A stretch of 10,425 bases of DNA from Burkholderiaceae bacterium (lineage in GTDB: Bacteria; Pseudomonadota; Gammaproteobacteria; Burkholderiales; Burkholderiaceae_C). Each line of letters opens with the position of its first letter. The first letter of the stretch is position 1. The position numbers were made by a program, and so were the translations under genes. The DNA lies in assembly GCA_030726195.1 (NCBI GenBank), contig JANREF010000041.1:1-10425 (forward strand). Reading direction: 5' to 3'. The notes under the pieces were generated by a model. The model worked only from the letters and a program-made list of their open reading frames with translations. It was not told where the DNA came from and did not search any database. Below, one piece after another: positions 4,815-10,425 of this stretch.

Positions 4815-7493
4815 ATGCAAGAGAAATTCGAACCCCAAGTCATTGAGCCATCGGTGCGCAGTGCATGGCAAAGCGCCGATGTATACCGTGTCACGCAAGA
4901 CACCAGCAAGCCCAAGTTTTACGCTTGCTCCATGCTGCCCTATCCCAGCGGCAAATTGCACATGGGCCACGTGCGCAACTACACCATCAACGACATGCTC
5001 ACGCGCCAGCTGCGCATGAAGGGCTACAACGTGTTGATGCCCATGGGTTGGGACGCGTTTGGTTTGCCCGCCGAAAACGCGGCGTTGAAAAACAAAGTGC
5101 CGCCTGCGCAATGGACCTACGACAACATTGCGTACATGAAAAAGCAGATGCAGTCCATGGGCTTGGCCATCGATTGGTCTCGTGAAGTGGCCACCTGCGA
5201 CCCCAGCTACTACAAGTGGAACCAGTGGCTGTTTTTGAAGATGCTTGAAAAAGGCATTGCCTACCGTAAAACCCAAGTCGTGAACTGGGACCCGGTAGAC
5301 CAAACCGTGTTGGCCAACGAGCAAGTGATTGACGGCAAGGGCTGGCGCACTGGCGCGGTGGTAGAGAAGCGTGAAATACCAGGCTACTACCTCGCCATCA
5401 CCGAGTACGCGCCCGAGTTGTTGCAACACGTTCAAAACGGCAACCCGCAGGCCACCCTCAATGGTTGGCCAGAGCGCGTGCGCGCCATGCAAGAGAACTG
5501 GATTGGCAAGAGCGCTGGCGTGCGCTTTGCGTTCACGCACGACATCCACAACGCCGCTGGTGAATGCATAGGCGATGGCCGCATGTACGTCTTCACCACG
5601 CGTCCCGACACCATCATGGGTGTGACGTTTTGCGCAGTTGCGCCCGAACACCCCTTGGCGGCGCATGCCGCAGCCAACAACCCTGAGCTGACCGCTTTCA
5701 TCGCCCAGTGCCAGCAAGGTGGCACCACCGAAGCTGAGATGGCGTTGAAGGAAAAGGTCGGTATGGATACCGGCTTGACCGTGAACCACCCCATCACAGG
5801 CGAGGCCGTTGCGCTGTGGGTGGGCAACTACGTGTTGATGAGTTACGGCGACGGCGCCGTCATGGGCGTGCCCGCCCACGATGAGCGCGACTTTGCGTTT
5901 GCGCTCAAGTACCAACTGGCGATCAAGCCGGTGGTCGATGTGCCAGGCCAAGGCCCATTTGATGTCACGCAGTGGCACGACTGGTATGCCACCAAAGGCC
6001 CAGGTGTTGCCATCCACTCGGGTGCTTACGATGGCTTGGATTTCGCTGCGTGCGTCGATGCCGTGGCCGATGACTTGAGTGCCAAAGGCTTGGGTGAGAA
6101 GCAAACGACTTGGCGCTTGCGCGATTGGGGCATCAGCCGCCAACGCTACTGGGGCACGCCCATTCCCATCATCCACTGCGACGACTGCGGCGCCGTGCCT
6201 GTGCCCGAAAAAGACTTGCCCGTGGTGTTGCCGCAAGACCTGGTGCCCGACGGCAGCGGTAACCCGCTCAACAAGTCGGCCGCGTTCTTGAACGTGGCCT
6301 GTCCGAGCTGCGGCAAGCCCGCCAAGCGCGAGACCGACACCATGGACACCTTTGTCGACTCGTCTTGGTACTTCATGCGCTACTGCGACCCCAGCAACGA
6401 CCAAGCCATGGTGGCCGAGGGCGCGCAGTATTGGATGGCCGGTGGCATGGACCAATACATTGGCGGCATCGAGCACGCCATTTTGCATTTGTTGTACGCG
6501 CGCTTTTGGACCAAGGTCATGCGTGACTTGGGCTTGGTCAGTGTGGATGAGCCCTTCTCCAAGCTGCTCACACAAGGCATGGTGCTCAATCACATTTACT
6601 CGCGCCGCACCGACCAAGGCGGCAAGGAGTACTTCTGGCCCAGCGACGTCGAGCATGTGTTTGACGAAGCCGGCAAGGTAGTGGGTGCCAAGCTGACCAA
6701 GGCCGTAGGCCATCTGCCAGTGGGCACGGCCATAGATTACGAGGGCGTGGGCACCATGTCCAAGTCTAAAAACAACGGCGTGGATCCGCAGTCGCTGATA
6801 GACACCTTTGGTGCCGATACCGCGCGTTTGTACACCATGTTCACCGCGCCGCCCGAGGCGACCTTGGAGTGGAACGACTCCGCTGTGGAAGGCAGCTTTA
6901 GGTTTTTGCGACGTGTTTGGAATTTCGCCTACAAGCACCAAGCCGCGTTGCAAGCGGGCGTGGCACTGCGCGATGCGGCGCTTGCGTACAGCGATGGTGC
7001 CAAGGCCTTGCGCTTGGAGATTCACACGGTGTTGCGTCAGGCCTCGTTTGACTACGAGCGCATGCAATACAACACCGTCGCCTCCGCTGTGATGAAGATG
7101 CTCAACACGCTAGAGGCGGCTGACTTGCAAGACAGCAGTGCCGACCAACAAGCGCTGAGCGAATGCTTCTCCATCATGTTGCGCGTGCTGTACCCCGCGT
7201 GCCCACACATCACCTGCACCTTGTGGGCGGAGTTGGGTTTGAACGCTGATGCTGACCTGTTGGATGCGCCTTGGCCAGAAGTGGACGAGGCCGCATTGGT
7301 GCAAGATGTGATCGAGCTGATGCTGCAAGTCAATGGCAAGCTGCGCGGCTCTGTGCGCGTGGCCGCGCAAGCCAGCAAAGCCGAGATCGAAGCCGCCGCG
7401 TTGGCCAGCGACGCGTTCCTCAAACAAGCCGATGGTGCCACTGCAAAAAAAGTAATCGTGGTGCCAGGACGCTTGGTCAACATTGTGGTGTGA
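4815..7493 (+). CDS. leuS: Leucyl-tRNA synthetase
   Basis: LeuRS attaches leucine to tRNA-Leu using ATP and edits mischarged tRNA; it is a cytoplasmic class Ia enzyme. The product is 892 residues, somewhat longer than E. coli LeuRS (860). Domains in order: Rossmann fold with the HIGH motif as HMGH (49-52); the CP1 editing domain with TTRPDT (261-266) and VPAHDERD (352-359), whose Asp356 and Asp359 match the E. coli editing aspartates; a zinc-type region with CDDCG and CPSCG pairs near residues 455 and 496; the signature loop as TMSKS (647-651); then the anticodon-binding helices and a C-terminal domain ending in [10 protein letters not shown]. The first Lys of KMSKS is Thr here, which I believe is common in relatives. 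The ATG at 4815 gives the typical MQEKF start; a TTG at 4785 is in frame but lies inside the leader hairpin. There is no clear Shine-Dalgarno. lptE starts 7 bases after the stop. Confidence 0.97.
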   Translation: MQEKFEPQVIEPSVRSAWQSADVYRVTQDTSKPKFYACSMLPYPSGKLHMGHVRNYTINDMLTRQLRMKGYNVLMPMGWDAFGLPAENAALKNKVPPAQWTYDNIAYMKKQMQSMGLAIDWSREVATCDPSYYKWNQWLFLKMLEKGIAYRKTQVVNWDPVDQTVLANEQVIDGKGWRTGAVVEKREIPGYYLAITEYAPELLQHVQNGNPQATLNGWPERVRAMQENWIGKSAGVRFAFTHDIHNAAGECIGDGRMYVFTTRPDTIMGVTFCAVAPEHPLAAHAAANNPELTAFIAQCQQGGTTEAEMALKEKVGMDTGLTVNHPITGEAVALWVGNYVLMSYGDGAVMGVPAHDERDFAFALKYQLAIKPVVDVPGQGPFDVTQWHDWYATKGPGVAIHSGAYDGLDFAACVDAVADDLSAKGLGEKQTTWRLRDWGISRQRYWGTPIPIIHCDDCGAVPVPEKDLPVVLPQDLVPDGSGNPLNKSAAFLNVACPSCGKPAKRETDTMDTFVDSSWYFMRYCDPSNDQAMVAEGAQYWMAGGMDQYIGGIEHAILHLLYARFWTKVMRDLGLVSVDEPFSKLLTQGMVLNHIYSRRTDQGGKEYFWPSDVEHVFDEAGKVVGAKLTKAVGHLPVGTAIDYEGVGTMSKSKNNGVDPQSLIDTFGADTARLYTMFTAPPEATLEWNDSAVEGSFRFLRRVWNFAYKHQAALQAGVALRDAALAYSDGAKALRLEIHTVLRQASFDYERMQYNTVASAVMKMLNTLEAADLQDSSADQQALSECFSIMLRVLYPACPHITCTLWAELGLNADADLLDAPWPEVDEAALVQDVIELMLQVNGKLRGSVRVAAQASKAEIEAAALASDAFLKQADGATAKKVIVVPGRLVNIVV

Positions 7494-7500
7494 TGACAGC

Positions 7501-8076
7501 ATGACCGATAACGCACAGCGCCAATCCGGCCCCAACTACAGCAAGCGCACATGGCTTAAAGCGGGCGTTGGCACGCTGGCGCTGGGCACGCTCACGGCGT
7601 GTGGCTTTCGCTTGCGCGGTGCCTTGCCCAAGCTGCCATTTGGGCAGGTCCAGTTCACTGGCAGCGTAGGCTTGGTCAGTGAGGCGTTGGCCAAAGCATT
7701 GGCTACCCAAGGCGTGCAGCGCGTGGACGTGTTGTCACCCATCAACCCCGAGGGCGATCTGCCCAGCGTGTCGGGCTTGGTGATTGCCGCGTCGTTTGAC
7801 CAGCGTGAGCGGCGCGTTGTGGGCTCCACCATTGCTGGGCAGGTGCGCGAGCTGAATTTGCGCGTGCGCTTTGCGTGGCAGGCTCTGGACGCCGCCGGGC
7901 GTGCATTGCTCCCGCCGATCGACATCACGCTAGACCAAGACATGAGCTACCAAGAGTCCGAGACGCTGTCCAAACAGCTCGAACAAGACGCCGTGTATGA
8001 GGCCTTGCAAGCGCGTGTGGTGCAGCAAGTCATGCGCCGCTTGGCCTCTATCGATGTGACGCGCAGCGCGCCCTAA
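7501..8076 (+). CDS. lptE: LPS assembly lipoprotein LptE
   Basis: LptE is the outer membrane lipoprotein that plugs the LptD barrel and helps insert lipopolysaccharide in the outer leaflet. The product has 191 residues, the usual size. The N-terminus has a 13-residue polar stretch, then SKRTWLK, a hydrophobic core and the lipobox LTAC with Cys34 as the lipidated residue. The segment right after it, CGFRLRG (34-40), is the hallmark LptE start. The rest is an alternating strand and helix pattern with the typical QDMSYQESETLSKQ region (about 144-157) and a C-terminal helix containing QQVMRRL. The signal resembles a Tat signal (S-K-R-x-W-L-K against S-R-R-x-F-L-K), which is odd. The ATG at 7501 is preferred over a TTG at 7483 inside leuS; no clear ribosome binding site is visible. 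The tight spacing to leuS and holA indicates cotranscription. The leuS-lptE-holA order is conserved in many proteobacteria. Confidence 0.92.
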   Translation: MTDNAQRQSGPNYSKRTWLKAGVGTLALGTLTACGFRLRGALPKLPFGQVQFTGSVGLVSEALAKALATQGVQRVDVLSPINPEGDLPSVSGLVIAASFDQRERRVVGSTIAGQVRELNLRVRFAWQALDAAGRALLPPIDITLDQDMSYQESETLSKQLEQDAVYEALQARVVQQVMRRLASIDVTRSAP

Positions 8077-8091
8077 CTGGCACCGCCGCCG

Positions 8092-9144
8092 ATGCAACTG
8101 GCTTTCAATGCGCTGGAGACGCACTTAGACAAAGGCTTGAAAGGCCTGTACACCGTCTACGGCGATGAAGCCTTGCTGGTGCAAGAGGCTTGCGATGCGA
8201 TACGCGCCAAGGCCAGGGCGCATGGCTTTGGTGAGCGCGTGGTGCACACCGTGGCTGGCGCACGCTTCGATTGGAGTGAAGTGCTCGCCAGTGGCGCAGC
8301 CATGAGCTTATTTGCCGACAAACAACTCATAGAACTGCGCATACCCACCGGCAAGCCTGGCAAAGAAGGCTCGGTCGCCTTGCAAGAGCTGGCCCAAACG
8401 GGCGGCTCCAGTGACGACACCCTCACCTTGGTGGTGTTGCCAAGGTTGGACGCGGCATCAACCAAGAGCGGTTGGTTTGGTGCCTTGGACGCCTGTGGGG
8501 TGATGGTGAAAGTGGACTCGGTAGACCGAGGCGCGCTGCCCAATTGGATTGCACAGCGCTTAGGCTTGCAGGGCCAACGTGTTCAAAGCGGTGAGATGGG
8601 CCAGCAAACCTTGGCTTACTTTGCCGACCGCGTGGAAGGCAACCTGCTGGCTGCCCATCAAGAGATACAGAAGCTGGGCTTGCTCTATCCCAAGGGCGAG
8701 CTCACCTTGGACAACATAGAGTCTGCGGTGCTCAATGTGGCGCGCTACGACGCGTTCAAGCTGAGTGAGGCGGTGCTCTCTGGCAAACTCGCGCGCGTGC
8801 AGCGCATGCTGGATGGGCTGCAGGCCGAAGGGGTGGCGGCCGTGTTGGTGCACTGGGCATTGGCTGAAGACATCCGCACGCTCAGCCGCGTCAAAGCGGC
8901 CACCAGCGCGGGCAAGGCTTTGCCCATGGCGCTGCGTGAAAACCGTGTGTGGGGCCCGCGCGAACGCCTGATGGAGCGCGTGTTGCCGACATTGCAATCC
9001 AAGCAACTGGCGCAGTGGGTGGTGATGGCGCACGCCGTGGACGGCGTGGTCAAAGGGCTGCCACAAGACGACTTGCCGCAGGCACCGTGGCGCGCGCTAC
9101 ACCACATGGCCACCACCGTTTGCGGGCATTGCGCGCTGGCTTGA
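8092..9144 (+). CDS. holA: DNA polymerase III delta subunit
   Basis: HolA is the delta subunit of the clamp loader (gamma/tau complex). It opens the beta sliding clamp so that it can be placed on DNA at the replication fork. The product is 350 residues, close to the E. coli size (343). The N-terminal domain shows the conserved LYTVYGDEALLVQEACDAIR (about residues 19-38). MSLFADKQLIELRIP (71-85) is the typical beta-clamp-contacting region: delta proteins place hydrophobic residues such as Leu and Phe here to pull on the clamp. A middle helical domain includes the typical YFADRVEGNLLAAHQEIQKL (about 179-198). The C-terminal collar domain holds the WGPRERLMERVL stretch. There is no P-loop, as expected because delta does not hydrolyse ATP. 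The gene follows lptE after 15 bases and precedes proA by 18. No clear Shine-Dalgarno precedes the ATG. The usual downstream partner nadD is absent here; proA takes that place. Confidence 0.93.
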   Translation: MQLAFNALETHLDKGLKGLYTVYGDEALLVQEACDAIRAKARAHGFGERVVHTVAGARFDWSEVLASGAAMSLFADKQLIELRIPTGKPGKEGSVALQELAQTGGSSDDTLTLVVLPRLDAASTKSGWFGALDACGVMVKVDSVDRGALPNWIAQRLGLQGQRVQSGEMGQQTLAYFADRVEGNLLAAHQEIQKLGLLYPKGELTLDNIESAVLNVARYDAFKLSEAVLSGKLARVQRMLDGLQAEGVAAVLVHWALAEDIRTLSRVKAATSAGKALPMALRENRVWGPRERLMERVLPTLQSKQLAQWVVMAHAVDGVVKGLPQDDLPQAPWRALHHMATTVCGHCALA

Positions 9145-9162
9145 GGCAGGTGTTTTGACCCA

Positions 9163-10413
9163 ATGAATGCGACAATCAACACCATGAACGCCACAGATCA
9201 CGACCAGGACATTGCCACGCTCATGGCCGCTATGGGCCAAGCTGCGCGCACCGCCAGTGCCGCCATGGCCAGTGCCAGCGCAGCCCAAAAGAATCAAGCG
9301 CTGCTCAATTTGGCGCAATTGCTGCGCACGAATGCCGCAGCGCTGCAGCCGGCCAACGCCACCGATATAGAGCGTGCACAGGCCGCTGGCTTGGCCGCAC
9401 CCATGGTGGACCGCTTGAAGCTGGACGCTAAAACGCTGGAAACCTGTGCCCAAGGCTGCGAGCAGCTTGCGGCCATGACCGATGTGATTGGCGAAATATC
9501 CGGCATGACCCAGCGCCCCAGTGGCATACGCGTGGGCCAAATGCGCGTGCCGATTGGCGTGTTCGGCATGATTTTTGAGAGCCGCCCCAACGTGACCATA
9601 GAAGCCGCGTCGCTGGCCATCAAGAGTGGCAACGCCTGCATACTGCGTGGTGGCTCTGAGGCCATAGCGTCCAACCGTGCATTGGCGGCTTTGGTGCAAC
9701 AAGCGCTTGTTTCGGCGCAGTTGCCAGCAGATGCGGTGCAGTTGGTGCCTACAACCGACAGGGCGGCCGTGGGGCAACTCATTGCCATGCCCGACTGTGT
9801 GGATGTGATCATTCCGCGTGGCGGCAAGGGCTTGATCGAGCGCATCAGCGCTGAGGCCAAAGTGCCTGTTATCAAGCATTTAGACGGCAATTGCCATACG
9901 TTCGTAGACGATAGTGCTGATTTGTCGATGGCTGTGCGTTTGGCGGATAACGCCAAAACACAAAAATACAGCCCCTGCAATGCCACCGAAAGCCTGCTGG
10001 TTACGCGCGCTGCAGCCCCTGCATTTTTGCCAGCTATTGGTCGCGTGTATGCCGACAAGGGCGTAGAGATGCGTGCTTGTGCTGCAAGTAAGGTGATGTT
10101 GAGTGCTGTTAGCGGTTTGAAGCTGGTTGATGCGACCGAGGGCGACTGGTCTGAAGAGTACTTGGCACCCATTGTGAGTGTGAAGGTGGTGAACGATGTG
10201 GATGAGGCCATCGCCCACATCAACCGCTACTCCAGCCACCACACGGACTGCATCGTCACCGACAACCACAGCCATGCGCAGCGTTTTTTGCGCGAGGTGG
10301 ACTCGGCCAGCGTGATGGTCAATGCCAGCACGCGGTTTGCGGATGGATTTGAATACGGCTTGGGTGCGGAAATTGGCATTTCTACCATAAGTTTCATGCG
10401 CGCGGCCCCGTAG
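9163..10413 (+). CDS. proA: Gamma-glutamyl phosphate reductase ProA
   Basis: ProA (glutamate-5-semialdehyde dehydrogenase) reduces gamma-glutamyl phosphate with NADPH, the second step of proline synthesis. The product has 416 residues, the normal length for this aldehyde-dehydrogenase-like family. Visible motifs are [20 protein letters not shown] (about 138-157), then [28 protein letters not shown], the [12 protein letters not shown] segment, and the active-site region [13 protein letters not shown] with catalytic Cys272. The C-terminal stretch [20 protein letters not shown] is the family signature. All key residues are intact. The start at 9163 has AGGCAGG about 12 bases upstream; an ATG at 9184 is in frame and could be the true start, since the first seven residues are not conserved-looking. 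proB, which makes the unstable substrate, is not next to it in this window. The gene follows holA closely and probably shares its transcript. Twelve bases remain to the window end. Confidence 0.96.
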   Translation: MNATINTMNATDHDQDIATLMAAMGQAARTASAAMASASAAQKNQALLNLAQLLRTNAAALQPANATDIERAQAAGLAAPMVDRLKLDAKTLETCAQGCEQLAAMTDVIGEISGMTQRPSGIRVGQMRVPIGVFGMIFESRPNVTIEAASLAIKSGNACILRGGSEAIASNRALAALVQQALVSAQLPADAVQLVPTTDRAAVGQLIAMPDCVDVIIPRGGKGLIERISAEAKVPVIKHLDGNCHTFVDDSADLSMAVRLADNAKTQKYSPCNATESLLVTRAAAPAFLPAIGRVYADKGVEMRACAASKVMLSAVSGLKLVDATEGDWSEEYLAPIVSVKVVNDVDEAIAHINRYSSHHTDCIVTDNHSHAQRFLREVDSASVMVNASTRFADGFEYGLGAEIGISTISFMRAAP

Positions 10414-10425
10414 GCGTGCTGGGGC

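Noticed and set aside
4761..7067. Open frame of 768 codons on the minus strand opposite leuS
   Set aside because: It is the mirror of a GC-rich, codon-biased gene. The translation is rich in His, Gly, Val and Arg with no recognisable domain, and leuS on the plus strand is complete.
1..10425. Defence system, mobile element, CRISPR array or tRNA gene
   Set aside because: All long gaps are under 200 bases and hold no spaced repeats, transposase or integrase fragments or cloverleaf; every well-supported gene is a conserved housekeeping or transport gene.

Overview
This is a housekeeping stretch of a Gram-negative chromosome. It reads as Betaproteobacteria, order Burkholderiales, most likely Comamonadaceae (Limnohabitans or Rhodoferax type). 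The reasons are the gene orders hpf-ptsN-hprK and bamE-dapB / leuS-lptE-holA-proA, a divergent fur, an HPr kinase gene next to ptsN, and moderately GC-rich coding sequence. The family call is inference from remembered gene order, and the genus is a guess. I see no mobile element, CRISPR array, phage gene, toxin-antitoxin pair, RNA gene or frameshift.

Layout. Positions 1-444 hold the C-terminal third of an MFS transporter that is cut by the window edge. Positions 630-2598 hold a plus-strand group: hpf (ribosome hibernation factor), ptsN (EIIA of the nitrogen PTS) and hprK (HPr kinase/phosphorylase). A perfect 13-bp hairpin with a T-tract separates hpf from ptsN. fur lies on the minus strand at 2723-3151, convergent with hprK and divergent from bamE. 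From 3330 to the right edge everything is on the plus strand: bamE and dapB overlap by 4 bases, then a GC-rich leader hairpin, leuS, lptE, holA and proA.

How the genes work together. The left half is regulatory: HPF silences ribosomes under starvation, PtsN and HprK belong to the PTS-Ntr phosphorelay, and Fur controls iron genes. The right half mixes cell-envelope assembly (BamE in the BAM complex, LptE in the LptDE translocon) with basic metabolism and information processing (DapB for lysine and meso-diaminopimelate, LeuRS, DNA polymerase III delta, ProA for proline). The tight spacing from leuS to proA suggests one transcript.

I did not find an undescribed system. The points most worth a second look are the 12-bp hairpin in the leuS leader, the terminator that splits hpf from ptsN, a Tat-like signal on LptE, the repeat architecture between fur and bamE, and the MFS gene at a locus where rpoN is often found.
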